A DNA stretch of 64,000 nt from Pyropia yezoensis (GCA_009829735.1 CM020618.1:22057346-22121345), one strand, 5' to 3'. Counted from the first letter of the stretch, positions 9,968 to 20,842 are shown. Numbers and translations are program-made. The notes: generated by a model not told the origin, from the letters alone.

Positions 9968-11308
9968 CGTTCCCCCGCGCAAGTGCGCCACCGGTCGAAG
10001 GAGTGGAGAGGGTGGTGGGGGGGAGGCGGGCGGCGGGGGGGGGCTCGCCGCGGTGGTTGGTGACGCCTCCTGGCGAGGTGGCGAAGCGCACAGCGGGTGG
10101 GGTGCCAGGCCGACTTTGGGATCGGGGCCTCTTGGCGACCAGCGGCGCGGCTGCATCCCCTGCAGACGCCTCCATGGTCCCGCAAATGCTGCCCCTTTGA
10201 CCCGCTCCCCCCCGCCCCCCCTTCCCCTAGTCAGGTGGTCCACAACGTCGAGCCCCTCCCCTCCCGGCGGAGGGGGGCCGCGGCGGCTGTCCATGTCCGT
10301 CCCCGCCCCCGAGCGTCGGCAACGGCGCCCCCACCTCCTTGGATGAACATCGCCCCTCCCAGACCGGCGATATCATGCTCACCTCGCCGTTGACGTTCAA
10401 TACTGTCACCATATTTTTTTTTACATGAAGAAGCAGCGACCCAAGATCCCAAAATGACGACGGGGAGGGCGGGGGACATGGAGGGGGAAGGGTGGGATGA
10501 CAAAGAAGCAAGGGAGTGAGGAGGGTCGAGAGCAGTACACAGGCACGTCAACAAAGACTGAGATGGGGGGGGTGAGAGAGGTGAGCGGGGAAGAAGAGGA
10601 GGGGGGGGAGACGGAGGGGGGGGGGAAGACAAGGAGGGGGGAGGCAGGAAACAGGGTGGGGGGGGGGAGAGGGGGGAGGGAGGAGAAAGCGAGGGAGGGG
10701 CACGCGCCGGCAGAGCACCGCCCGCGCGGTACGCCCGGTGGTCTTCCTGTGGGTCGCGGCGTTGGCGCGGCGGTGGGCGCGGCCGGCGGGGTAGGGGTCG
10801 GCGGCGGCGTTGGGGAAGGGCGGCCGCACGGCGGGGTGGCGCGATCCACCCCTTGCCCACGTCGCCGAATGCCACCTTTGCCGCCGTTGCCACCCTGGTT
10901 GGCGACGACCGCCGCGTCGGTGCGGCCGAAGCGGAGGCTGCCGCCTGCTACGGGCGCCACGGTGGCGGCGGTGGGGGACGAGGCGGCGACGACGGACGTG
11001 CCGGACGTGGAGGTGCGCGTCGTCGCGGCGGGCGACTATGCCGGCGCGCCACGGGTAGCGGCGCCCACCGGCCGCGGCGGCACGGCACAGGCACAGCGCA
11101 AGGACAAGCGAGCGGTCGAGGCAGGTGGGGTGGTGGGCGTTGCCGGCGCCGGGAGGGGACGACCATGGCGACCGTCTCGATACTGGGACCATCAGGGCCG
11201 TGGCTGATCGGCGCCCGACGGGTATCCACCCACCACACGAGCACCGACCCTCTTCATTTTCCCTGCCGTCCGTCCGTGGGCCTTGCCCCGCCAGCGGTGG
11301 GGCTCACC
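9968..11308. other. intergenic, G/C-rich low complexity
   Basis: This holds the 3' flanks of two convergent genes. Bases 10500-10700 are nearly pure purine on the plus strand (AG-rich). Open frames on both strands at 10500-11200 reflect composition. The plus frame around 10960-11110 has a slightly more natural segment (DEAATTDVPDVEVRVVAAGD), but no start, domain or splice signal supports a gene. Confidence 0.35.
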
Positions 11309-13081
11309 TCACTCGCCATCACCGTCGCCAGCCTCTTCCAAGCCACCGCCTTCCTCTCCGCCCTCGTCGCAACCGCCGCCCTCCTCCCCACCCTCGTCGC
11401 AGCCGTCGCCCTCATCTCCGCCCTCTGGCCAGCCGCCGTCGTCCTCTACGCCTCCGCCGCTGCTGCCGCTCTCTTCGCCCCCTTTGCTCACGCCGCGGGC
11501 CTCCTTGGCCGCCATTTTGACCGCCCGCACGACGGCCGGCATCTGCCCACTGGCCGCTGCCACCTGCCGCCCCAAGCTGCCCCACTTTGCCGCGACCGCA
11601 TCGCCGGCGCCGCCACCGCCACCTCCGCCTCCTCCGCCACCGCCACCGCCACCGCCGCCGCCGCCACCGCCACCGCCGCCGCCACTGCCGCCGCCTATCC
11701 CCCCGACGGCGGCGGCGTTCCATGGACCAACCGACGGGCCTACGGGATGGAATGGTACGGGCGTCGCGGGCGGCGGCGCCAAGCCGGCCGCTGCAGGCCC
11801 GGCCGCAGGCTGTCCGCCCGGCGCATGCAGGGGTAGCGCCGCCCCTGCCCCCGTGGAGTAGGCGGGGGCGGCCACGGCGTAGGGGGGGGTGGCATTTGGC
11901 TCCCACGGGGCCGCCACCCAGCCCGGGTGGCCAGCCGCCGCCGCCTCGACGCCGGGCTTGGTAGGGGGGAAGCCGGCCTCTGCAGGCCCGGCCGCAGGCT
12001 GTTTGCCCGGCGCATGCTGGGGTGCCCAAGCCCCTGCCCCCGTGGGGTAGACGGGGGCGGCCACGGCGTAGGGGGGGGCGGCGTTTGGCGCCCACGGGGC
12101 CCCCACCCCGCCCGGGTGGCCAGCTGCCGCCGCCTCGACGCCGGGCCTGATGGGGGCGGCACACGAGGCGGGGGGTTGCCCCTGCGGAGGCGCGCCGCCA
12201 CCCCCTGCACCCCAGCCATCGGGGGTGGCCTGCCCGCCGGCCGCGCCGACGCGGCGCCGGCGCACCACCACCACCACCACGATGGTAGCGGCGACGGCAG
12301 CGACCAGGATGGCGCCGAACGTGATGCCAATGATGGCGCCCAGCGGCAGCCCGCCGCCGCCCGCGCTTGCGTCGCTGGCCCGACCACTATAGATGCACGT
12401 CATCCTGGTGGGGGTGGCCAGGATCATGTGGCGCTGCCCCGCGGGAAGCGCCACCGCAACGTCATTGACGGTCAACGACGCGTCGCCAAAAAAGGCAACG
12501 ACGCTGTCCGGCCACCTGTCCACCCCGGCGCACGCCCACGTGTGCATCCGCAGGCCGACGACGGCCGCCCAGTCCAGGATGGGACGCGCAAAGGCGTCTC
12601 CGCCCAGGCGGTCGGCGACGTCGGCCTCGCCCAGGCGGGCCATCGCATCGCGGGGCCCCAGCAGCGTCCCGACGGTGACCGCCAGCAGGCCCCCGCCCGT
12701 ACACGCGGCGCCCTCTTCGCGGATGCCGTCGCCCGGGAAGAGCCGCGCGCCGGCGGCGGGCGCGGAGGGCACGGCGCGGCTGGCGCCAATGGACACGGTC
12801 TGCGGGCACACCCGCCCCGTGAACTCCCACTGCAGGTCGTAGCGGGCGTTGCCAATGGCCGCCACGCCCAGCTCCCGCACCGTGGGGGCGGCCAGCGTGA
12901 GGGGTGCCCCGGCCGAGGTGGGCCGCCGCGGCGACGCCCCCACCGCCGTGGTGACCGCCGCCGCCGTCGACGTGGCCGCCGCTGTGACGGCAATGGCGGC
13001 AACGGTGGCGGCGGCGGCGACCGTCGCCCCAATAGAGCCCGTCATCCGCGCCGTCCACCGCCCTTGGCGTTGGCGGTCCAT
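11309..13081 (-). CDS. single-pass membrane protein with repeated Pro/Ala-rich cytoplasmic tail
   Basis: An uninterrupted minus-strand frame of about 590 residues starts at ATG 13081 (a second ATG at 13045 is also possible). The N-terminus is a hydrophobic Ala/Val signal segment, followed by an ectodomain of about 200 residues with a few Cys. A strong membrane helix at about residues 246-273 (GAIIGITFGAILVAAVAATI, then a Val run) ends in RRRR, a stop-transfer signal placing the C-terminus in the cytosol. The tail contains two ~60-residue tandem repeats (core GVEAAAAGHPG, APPYAVAAP, QPAAGPA), then a long Gly run and an acidic Gly/Glu end. No known domain is recognised. A surface receptor or wall-anchored protein would fit the layout, but function is unknown. 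No introns are needed. Confidence 0.7.
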   Translation of the reverse strand: MDRQRQGRWTARMTGSIGATVAAAATVAAIAVTAAATSTAAAVTTAVGASPRRPTSAGAPLTLAAPTVRELGVAAIGNARYDLQWEFTGRVCPQTVSIGASRAVPSAPAAGARLFPGDGIREEGAACTGGGLLAVTVGTLLGPRDAMARLGEADVADRLGGDAFARPILDWAAVVGLRMHTWACAGVDRWPDSVVAFFGDASLTVNDVAVALPAGQRHMILATPTRMTCIYSGRASDASAGGGGLPLGAIIGITFGAILVAAVAATIVVVVVVRRRRVGAAGGQATPDGWGAGGGGAPPQGQPPASCAAPIRPGVEAAAAGHPGGVGAPWAPNAAPPYAVAAPVYPTGAGAWAPQHAPGKQPAAGPAEAGFPPTKPGVEAAAAGHPGWVAAPWEPNATPPYAVAAPAYSTGAGAALPLHAPGGQPAAGPAAAGLAPPPATPVPFHPVGPSVGPWNAAAVGGIGGGSGGGGGGGGGGGGGGGGGGGGGGGGGAGDAVAAKWGSLGRQVAAASGQMPAVVRAVKMAAKEARGVSKGGEESGSSGGGVEDDGGWPEGGDEGDGCDEGGEEGGGCDEGGEEGGGLEEAGDGDGE

Positions 13082-14360
13082 GGACCCGTTCACGTGGGAC
13101 AGCCCCTCCCTCGCGCCTGGTTACAGACCGTGTTTGGTGGAACACGAGCGGAAGATGGGGTGGGGGGGGGTGGGGCCTCGGGGTACTCAGGGCTGTGGCA
13201 GCTTGAGAGGGTGGCGCCAGGCATAGAGCAGCAAGAGGCGGAGGCGGCGGCAAGAGGGGGAAACAAGAGGGGGCGACAAGAGGGAGCGGCAAGAGGCGGC
13301 CGCAGGAGGGGGCGTGCACGCGTGCGCCGCTTGGTGTGCAGCCCGGCGGGACTGAACTGGCGGCCAATAAAGCCACCCGCCTGTTGTTCCCCCCCCCCCC
13401 CCTGCGCACGCCCTCAATCCCCTTTCCGCAGGCCGCCGTCGCTCCCAGCCTCTGTTCGCTGGTGAGTGGGTGGGGGGTCCACCGCGGTAGCCCGCCTGCA
13501 TGTCCAGGATCCATAGGGGCGCAGCCCCCCCGCTGTAACGACACCGTTGTGAGGGGGCGATTGACGGTCAGTGGGCGTGACGTGCGCAACGCAGGCGGCC
13601 AAGGGATGCTCCCCTGCAAGCCTCCCCGCTCGCCACCCCGGTCAACGCCGTCTTGTGCACAGTGTATGGGCACAGTGGTGGCTGACAAGGTTCGTGCTGA
13701 CAAGGTTGCCACCGGGAGGGTGTTGACAGTAGGTACGTAGTGGAGCGGGGGGAGGCGGGCTGGGGAGGAGGCTTGGCGGGGGATTCGTGGGGGGAGAGGT
13801 TGTGGGTGTGGTCAGAATGGCAGAAACAGTAGGTGTGTATGGAGTGGACCCCAGCCGACGTCCGGCCGGGCGCAGAGAACGGGCAAGCCGACGTCCGGCC
13901 AAGAGCCCCGACTCAACGATGCTGTGTTCCACTCTGCTCCCCCCTCGAGACCGCCGGTACGGGTGGCACCGTCGGCTCTTATGTCGCGCGAGAGCGCCTC
14001 CCCCGCTCCCCCCTCGCCGAGAGCAGGCGCTGCGACCCCACCCTCTCAAAGCACAACGGACGCGGCGCGGGACACGCCGCGCGCAAAGCAATCAATCAAA
14101 GGAAGCAATCAACGAAATGCAAGAGAAGCGATTGGTCGGGGCGCGGGCTCCCCGATCTCGGTCCGAACCGACTGAAATATTCAGCCGATCTCCTCTGACG
14201 CCGGTGAGCCAACTTAAGTCCCGACACGAGGGTGTCGCCCAGCGGAGCGGAAATCACAGTGGGGGAGCGTTGGTGGACCGCTTGCGCACCAGCTCGTCCT
14301 TGATGGAAGTGTGGGCACGCCACTGCTGTCGTTGACTGTGGTGCGTTGGGCGGGGGGGGG
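13082..14360. other. 5' flank of the 13081 gene and spacer to the Harbinger element
   Basis: No gene is supported. A run of 12 C lies at about 13389. A short direct repeat GCCGACGTCCGGCC occurs near 13855 and 13890. Frames on both strands are Arg/Pro-rich shadows. Confidence 0.35.
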
Positions 14361-14363
14361 CAG

Positions 14364-14395
14364 CGCAGTGGTGCTTGAAGGGAGGTTCAGGAAAA
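14364..14395 (+). repeat. left terminal inverted repeat of the Harbinger element
   Basis: A 32 bp sequence beginning CGCAGTGGTGCTTGAAG and ending GGTTCAGGAAAA. It matches the reverse complement of 19945-19976 except at two positions. Confidence 0.85.
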
Positions 14396-15229
14396 GCCTG
14401 TTTTGACCTGTCTATGGACCCGCAGGCGAGTCCACAGACGGTTTGCCGATGGCCATGTCACGCCGTTTTCGCTCGGTTTTTGCGCAAACGCTGCGGGCCC
14501 TAGGCAAAAATTTGCGGGGCCCACGTTTGCTGGAAGGCTCCGGGTGACGACTTCGCAAGGATCAACCAATAAAACCTCAGCACGTGGTCTGGTCTTGATA
14601 ACTGGGCGAGTATCAGCCAACCAGCACTCTTTAACGTCCAGCACACCATCTGAGAAATGCGCGTTTTTGGGACCCTTCCACAGCGGGTTTCTCGTTTTCA
14701 CAATGATCTGCGGGTCTGTTTTGACAGCTGCTGTTTGGCGCACACGACTGTGATGGTCAGGAGACATACAGTAGTTATTGGACTATGTCCGGCTGAGGAC
14801 GATTCACAGTTATTGCCTGCTTAAGTCAGGTCTCGGGATCTAAGACACGCATGGGAAAGAAATTATTGAGCACTTGACATAGAATCGTACGACACTTGAA
14901 AGCGGACGGAGGGTACTGATGGTGCGTCCGCCCTTTCGTGCCTGGTCGGGGCGCGCCATTTCTGGTCACGCGCACGCGGTCTTCCTTGGTACCTGTTCCT
15001 GCTGGTGGGCGGGCGGCGCGGCGCCGGTAGACGGGCTACCACTGCTTATGAGGGTGCCCCTGTCTGCATTAAACACACGCGACTCATCGCTGTTTCTTCC
15101 TTCTCTTTGGTCCTCTTGCGCCCGCTCTGTTGCCTGCCTCCCGGTTCCCTCCCCCACACACACCTTCGCCCATTGCCCACTCCCCTTGCTCCCTGGCCTG
15201 CCGTGGTTCCTCCTCCCTCTCCCAAGACA

Positions 15230-16147
15230 ATGACGAGCGCGCGCTCGCCTGCGCCGGCCAAGTCGCGCGGCGGCAAGCGGCCGGCCGCGTGCAAGCCCAC
15301 CACCCCTCGGGCCAAGAACTTCACCCTCGGTGAGCGCATGGGTTTGCTTGCGGCGGCGCGTGACCACTGGACTGAGTTCCGTGGCCGCCGCACTGGGGAA
15401 AAGACCCGCCGCACCGGCAAGGAGTTGGTGGGCGCATTTGTTGCAAATGTGCCGGTGGACGAAAAGGAGTACGCTGCCACGCGCGACGCGACGGCGCTGG
15501 ACAAGAAGCTGAAGAATCTCCGCACGAGCTACGGCGTGGCCCTCAAGGAGGCTTCTGGGTCTGGGGCCAGCACTTCTCAGAAGGAGGACGCTGTCATCAA
15601 GTTTGGCGGAGCCATCCTTTTCGGCATGGCGAAAGCCGTCTTTGAAGAATGCCCTGTTTCAAACGAGCGCACGGTCCGTGAACCCGTCAATCTTTTGAGC
15701 TCTGACGGGGGGGCGGGAGTGTCGCGCGAGGGTGGGGGGGGCGGGGGACCTCGTGGGGCGTGGGGGACCGAGGGGTCGGCGGGGGCCGCGGTGGTTGAGG
15801 AGGGGGGCGAGGTGGCCGATGGTGCCGCGGTGCCTGGGGGGGCGCGCGGTCCCGGGAATGCGGGGGAGATGGCGGAGGTGGAAGGGGCCGCGGGGGAGGG
15901 GGGGGGCAGCGGGAACGCGGAGGGAGCTGCCGCTGAGATGGACAGTGACGAAGATGGCTCCTCCAGCGACGGTCACGAGACCACACCTGTCGCGAGTCCG
16001 CCCCCGGCCACCGCGCCGTCTGTTGTTCAGACGGCAGCCGAGCTTGAGGCGCAGGCCAAAGCCAAGCAGTCTAAGACCCCCAAGAAGGATAAGAAGGAAA
16101 CGGCTGCCAGCGTCTTGCGCGAGTGCCCTACAGGCGAAGATGGCTGA
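15230..16147 (+). CDS. Myb/SANT-like DNA-binding protein of the Harbinger transposon
   Basis: The frame starts at ATG 15230 after a pyrimidine-rich leader and runs 305 codons. An N-terminal basic segment (residues 1-32) leads into a Myb/SANT-like domain at about residues 33-115, with spaced aromatics and helices: FTLGERMGLLAAARDHW, then TGKELVGAFV and LDKKLKNLRTSYG. The second half is Gly/Glu-rich linker. In PIF/Harbinger transposons such a protein binds the transposon ends and helps the transposase enter the nucleus. Near the end the frame may continue differently: a +1 frame from about 16140 to 16286 encodes a plausible helical tail (VRLAVVNLLNAFAEKARGQ). A small intron or indel near 16100-16140 may therefore join that tail. 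The gene converges on the transposase. Confidence 0.75.
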   Translation: MTSARSPAPAKSRGGKRPAACKPTTPRAKNFTLGERMGLLAAARDHWTEFRGRRTGEKTRRTGKELVGAFVANVPVDEKEYAATRDATALDKKLKNLRTSYGVALKEASGSGASTSQKEDAVIKFGGAILFGMAKAVFEECPVSNERTVREPVNLLSSDGGAGVSREGGGGGGPRGAWGTEGSAGAAVVEEGGEVADGAAVPGGARGPGNAGEMAEVEGAAGEGGGSGNAEGAAAEMDSDEDGSSSDGHETTPVASPPPATAPSVVQTAAELEAQAKAKQSKTPKKDKKETAASVLRECPTGEDG

Positions 16148-16615
16148 CGGGCCGTCTGGCGCGGGTGGACACGAGGCCGGTAGCGCGGCCGGTACCGGTG
16201 GGCCCCGTGAGGCGAGCGTTGGGGAGGTGCGTCTGGCGGTGGTGAATCTTCTGAATGCTTTTGCGGAGAAGGCTCGTGGCCAGTAGGCCCCTCTCAGCTT
16301 TGGAAGCGCCGTGGCACTGGTGGGGCATGGACCGATATATGGTTTGTGTCTTTGGATGGCGTCTCCAGGTGAGCCCCATTGTCTTTCTGTCTTTGACGTT
16401 CTTGTTCCATGCCCCCGCCACCACCTCCCTTTTTCAGTGCCCCTCCCTTTCTATGAGCCTCCACGTTTTCTCATGCAACAACGACAATACGAAAACAGAT
16501 AACCAGTCGACCCCCACCTCCCAGCCTCCCACATCCCCCGCCTCCCGCACCCACGTACCCTCCCCGCCCCACCTCCTCCAAGTCCACATCAGCCACCTCG
16601 CACTCGAGCCGTTTC
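16148..16615. other. spacer between the convergent Harbinger genes
   Basis: Bases 16148-16286 may encode the alternative C-terminus of the Myb-like protein. The remainder is C-rich and probably holds the 3' untranslated regions of both genes. Confidence 0.4.
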
Positions 16616-18533
16616 TCAGACGGCCACCCACGGCAGCCCCAGGGCCTTCACAATCTCCACCCGCCGCGCCTGCCCTGCGGACAGCAAGGTGTCACTACCC
16701 GCACTTGCCATTGGGCTGCTGCCAGGCTGCTCGTCCGGGACCTCCAGGTCTGCGTCGTATGCCCCATCCCGCGCCTCCAAAAAGTTATGCAGAGCGACGC
16801 AGGCCTCCTGCACGGACGCAGACAGGCCAGCATGCGCGTAGATCATCCGCAAAATGTGCCAGCGTCCTTTGAGACGCCCGAAAGCATTCTCCACAACGAC
16901 GCGCATTTTTGCATGCAGATGGTTGAAGCGCCGCATGGTTGCCAGGTTGGGGCCGTGCATATCGACCTCCCTGAAAGGTGTCATCTGTAGCATGCCAAGA
17001 ATGGATGAAAGAAAATAGGGGGGGGGGCGGGCATCATGTTCCAAAAGAGTGCAGGAACAATGACGGGATGCAACCATGCAGTACAGAGAGACCGGACAAA
17101 GAGGCGAGCGTATTCCAGCAAAACGATGCGGCACTCGAGTGCGCCGCACAGCTTTCAGCGGTCAGCGGCCAGCCTCACTGTACGGTCTGCACAGAGCAAA
17201 CCTTGGTCCGGCCGCGATGACCACCACCCACCCCACCGGCCTCTTCACTCGCGCCTTCTCCCACACTGCGCCCCTTCGCCCCTCCACCTCTTCTGGACCC
17301 TACCCGGAGCAAAAACGGGATGGAACGTACCAGGAACGGCGTCAGACCAAAGCCCGCGTCACCGAGTATGAACTCCCTGGCAGACAGTGGTCGAAGGTCA
17401 CCGTCGGGTAGCAACATCGCCTGGAACCACGAGCGCCCCTTCAACGCGGTTGAGTCCCCACAGGATCCCGGAAACCCGCCCACAAAGTAGCGTATACGAC
17501 GGGTGTCCGAAATGGCCAACAAAAGGAGCGAAGATGTGGCATTCTTGTTTGTGTAGTCCTCCTTGTGCTCTCCGAATGGGGTCAAGAGTGGAGTGTGGCA
17601 GCCATCAACCGCCCCGCAACTGTGCCAATCGAAGCAAAAGCAGTATGAGAAGAGTTGTATCAGAGTGAGACATATTGCTCAGGGTATGGTTGTATCCACC
17701 CAGGGTCCGCGTCCCCCGTCTGTCGCTCTCGACCCACAATCCTGTCGGTCTGCAAAGAGAAGAGTCATTGTAACGCAAAGAAAAACGTACAGAACCTGCC
17801 ACCCCGTCAGGTTCCCCCCCGTCAGCTGGGAGAAGTCCGTGCATATTTGCCGGCGCTCATCTGGCCCAGGCCACAAGGGAGCAGGGAGGCCAAGGCAGAG
17901 AGCCTGTGCGACCGGGGTGCAAAAATTCCCAAACGTGGACGTGGCCACGTCCACGGCTCTCGCGACGACCCGCTGCCGCCCACCCTGCGCAAGCCAGAAC
18001 AGAACAGCAAATACGCGCCAGGCCGGTGGGAGAGCCTCTGGGCCGCGCCGGCCGCGTGGAAGATGAGGTTCAGCCAGCGCCACGACCTCATCGAAATGAG
18101 TCGGGGTCATGCGCACATCACGAAAGAAAGATCCACTCTCAATGCTCTTCTTATAAAAGCGCCCAACAAGGTCGCGAGCGTGGCGCGCAGCCTGGCTTCC
18201 CTGGCCACAGATATCCGTGAGGTCGGCCAGTTCCGCCATCTCGAGCAGCTCGTCCGCATCGCCCCCCCTCACCGCACCCGCCCCCAACGCCGATGAAAAT
18301 GAAACAAGAACGCTCTCAATCTCGGCCCACTGGCCGCTCGCACTCGAGTCCGTCGCGCGGAGCAACCCCACCACCCTTGCAAGCCACGCCCCCAGTGGCT
18401 CGTCCGATGCAACGGAGCACAGGCCGAGGGCCGCCTCCTCCACGGAGAGTAAAGCGGCAAGCTCCCAGAGCTCGGGATCGTGCCCTCCAGCAGCCTGTAG
18501 GCCCTCCAAGGCATCGCCCGGAAGATGGGCCAT
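16616..18533 (-). CDS. PIF/Harbinger DDE transposase, three exons
   Basis: Coding is complement of 17791-18533, 17331-17619 and 16616-16984. The introns are 171 and 346 bp, both with strong GTACGT-type donors and CAG acceptors, and the phases agree (743, 289 and 369 nt; 466 residues). Exon 1 encodes the helical N-terminal region with FRDVRMTPTHFDEVVAL and a helix-turn-helix-like stretch. Exon 2 begins with GAVDG (first catalytic Asp, residue 253) and later has PGSCGDS and LGDAGF (second Asp, residue 335). Exon 3 opens with MTPFR and contains VVENAFGRLKGRW (catalytic Glu, residue 376). These are the DDE_Tnp_4 landmarks, so the catalytic triad is complete. The start ATG at 18533 lies 46 bp after a 26-base C run on this strand. 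The enzyme would act on the 32 bp termini with the Myb-like partner. Confidence 0.88.
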
Positions 18534-18578
18534 CACGCAAATGCAACTGCACAGGGGCAGCACACCGCAATATGGTGC

Positions 18579-18604
18579 GGGGGGGGGGGGGGGGGGGGGG
18601 GGGG
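18579..18604 (-). repeat. C26 run (coding strand) upstream of the transposase start
   Basis: A run of 26 G on the plus strand, so C on the transposase strand, just before its ATG. It mirrors the C31 run before the unrelated gene at 7948. Confidence 0.85.
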
Positions 18605-18952
18605 CGGCGTACAACCGGCGCGAGGATGATGGCCAAATCAACTGCGGGGGACTGGGAGAGGTCGTGCCGGCGAACGAGTGCGCGCGGCACACTGGTCGAT
18701 GGCAGCGGCTGACGGTCCAGCGAGCGGGCGTCTCGCAGTTGGTTCCACATTGGTTCAAATCAGATGCACAGTCTCCAGACAAGTCGTCGCATACTGGCTC
18801 CGACACCGGCCTCCGACTCAGGATCTGGAAGACCTCCGAGAGGTGTCCCAGACTTGGGCCCTTCGCCAAGTCGGAAGGTGGCTTTTGAGACCACCTACAT
18901 ATGAAGTGGGATTTACGTCGATCCCGTAAGTCAGAAAATCGTGAATCGGGCT

Positions 18953-18983
18953 CTGGGTTATATGTGTTCCACATATAACCCAG
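18953..18983. repeat. perfect 14 bp stem-loop with related distal copy
   Basis: CTGGGTTATATGTG (18953-18966) is followed, after a 3-base loop, by its exact reverse complement (18970-18983). The core CACATATAACCC recurs at 19732-19743. The copies could be ends of a small element nested in the Harbinger transposon, or a transcription-stop or pairing signal upstream of the transposase gene. Confidence 0.6.
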
Positions 18984-19298
18984 CCGCACTCGCACGAGGG
19001 AAACTCTCCATTTATGAAGAGAAGTCTCTATCCCACCGGAATTCGAATGCGGACACCCACAAATTAGAACTGGCCAGAAACACAATTGCTGTTCTGGTCA
19101 AACACGGCGCGCACGGACGCGACACCCCACCGCCGTCACCACCACCGCGCCGTCCCACCATCCCTGCAGCCGCGCTGTCTCACCTCCCCTGCGGCCTCTA
19201 TCGAGCGGCCGGGCTCCCCTCTTTTTCCTTTGGCATTACGTGCACTGTATGTGCGGCGCACTGTGCACGGTGTGGTCCCGGCTTTTGACAACTCGCAC

Positions 19299-19481
19299 AT
19301 GGACGTCTCAGACATTATCGCATTCATGGCTAACGCGACCATCTCAGAGGAGTTCGAGGGTGTGGGTGACTCGGAGCGGGAGGTGGCGGCGAGACAGTGG
19401 TTGACAGCTGAGGAGGACATAGAGGCTATTGGCGCCACAGTGGACATGGTTGTACTGAGCGAGGAGGCCGAGGACGAGTGA
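19299..19481 (+). CDS. small acidic ORF inside the Harbinger element, unrecognised
   Basis: A 60-codon frame from ATG 19299 to a stop at 19481 encodes an acidic, helix-prone peptide (DVSDIIAFMANATISEEFEG, later WLTAEEDIEAIG, ending EEAEDE). Residue use is natural and unlike neighbouring shadow frames. No domain is recognised. It could be an exon of a longer transcript, an accessory transposon peptide, or the remnant of an element nested between the CACATATAACCC repeats. Confidence 0.3.
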   Translation: MDVSDIIAFMANATISEEFEGVGDSEREVAARQWLTAEEDIEAIGATVDMVVLSEEAEDE

Positions 19482-19976
19482 GCTCTGTGCGTGAGAGTTT
19501 GCTATGAACCTGTCGTTTACCTTTGCGCTGGACACGGTCCCCCCGTGGAGCGTGTTTGACCCCCGGTTTGTGACTTGTCCGCAGGGCGACCGCTCAGCGG
19601 CAACTCCATCTCTGCACCAGTGACCGAATTGTATACACATTTATTAGAAGGACTGGTCCGACACCAGCAACAGTCCTTCAATCTTGGCATATAGTCTAAA
19701 ATAAAAGTGGGTTACTTTCCCAGATGACCCCCACATATAACCCCGTACGCACTGTACGCCCTCCGCGTTATATGCTCTTGTAGCACTGCGCATGGTGCTT
19801 CACGTGATGGTCGTATGCAGCGCGTACGTCGCCCGACGTAACGGCCACAGAAGGTACGCAAAAAAATAGAGAATGCTGGGGCGGACGGTACCGTGAGAGG
19901 GGGTCCGCAATCGCATCCGCAACCCGCAAACCCGATTTAGGGCGTTTTCCTGAACCTCCATTTAAGCACCACTGCG

Positions 19977-20842
19977 CAGGGATGGCGAGGCTCTCTGTAC
20001 GGCGTGGCTCCCTCGCGTGGCGGGCGAGACGTGGCGGTCGGCATCGGTCCCTGACAAGTCAAAAAGTCCTGACAACGAACGGGGGGGACATTGACAGTGT
20101 CATGAATTCAAAACCCCCGCACCCTGAGTCTGACCCTACCCTGCACACTGCTGCATCATTTTGAAGTGATGCGGGAGGCGCCCTCTCCGGCCGGGAGGGG
20201 GATCCCCCTCCTTCCCTGCCGCTAGCTACAGTGAATCCACACAGCGACGCCCTCGGCAGTCACTGACAGGTTGCGCTGCCCGGACTCAATCGCCGCCGCC
20301 TCCGCGCTTGTCCTCTTGAACCCGGCGTGGCGGCAGCCGTTGGGCGGTCCGCGTGACACCACACGAGGGAACATCCCTGCTATCAACCAAAGAGGCGCGG
20401 GCGGCCCGTTGAAAGCGGCTCGTCCAAAATGGAGGACGGTGCCATTGGCGCTAATGAAGAGGGGTGACCCGATGGCAGCAGCTGCCCGGCGCCGTCAGCC
20501 GCCCTACCCCCAACCCCCCCCCCACGCACCACCGCCCCCCTGCCCACGCTGCCGGAACCATGCAGATGCGCGTGGGGCGTATGCACATCCCTACAACAAA
20601 AATAACCCCGATATCCGGGTTCTGGGCACCAAAATCGGGGTTTTTTCCAGGATTACCGCTACTCCCTCACGGGGGCCCCTCCCAGATGAGTTTTTCAGAG
20701 GGGTGGTTGCGCACCCACTTTATTCCGGAATTTTTAACCGGACGTCCTGGGCTGCTGGAGGTGGGTCGCCGAGTCAGCCCCCTACTCCGCCGACCGCCCC
20801 CCCCCCCGTGGCCGTCCTGGTTCGCCACCTCGCGGCCCAACC
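19977..20842. other. spacer with a dispersed repeat
   Basis: No gene is supported. Around 20575-20640 lies a sequence (AATAACCCCGATATCCGGGTT, in part) that recurs in inverse orientation at about 37740-37800, so it belongs to a dispersed repeat family. Confidence 0.35.

Larger units (their letters stand above)
14364..19976. mobile_element. PIF/Harbinger DNA transposon, 5.6 kb, two genes
   Basis: The ends are 32 bp inverted repeats (14364-14395 and 19945-19976) identical at 30 of 32 positions, starting CGCAGTGGTGCTT. The triplet CAG directly flanks both ends (14361-14363, 19977-19979). PIF/Harbinger elements make 3 bp duplications, usually TWA, so CAG would be unusual. Inside are the two genes known for the superfamily: a Myb/SANT-like DNA-binding protein (plus strand, 15230 on) and a DDE transposase (minus strand, 18533-16616), arranged tail to tail. 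Both look largely intact, so the element may be, or recently was, autonomous. A small acidic frame at 19299-19481 is an extra unassigned feature. Confidence 0.85.

Noticed and set aside
11927..13712. Long frames overlapping the 11309-13081 membrane protein on the other strand and frame
   Set aside because: Arg/Gly shadows; only the 13081 frame shows a signal, membrane helix and repeats.
18534..19085. N-terminal extension of the Harbinger transposase
   Set aside because: Passes the stem-loop and the C26 run with unnatural residues; ATG 18533 begins the conserved helical region.
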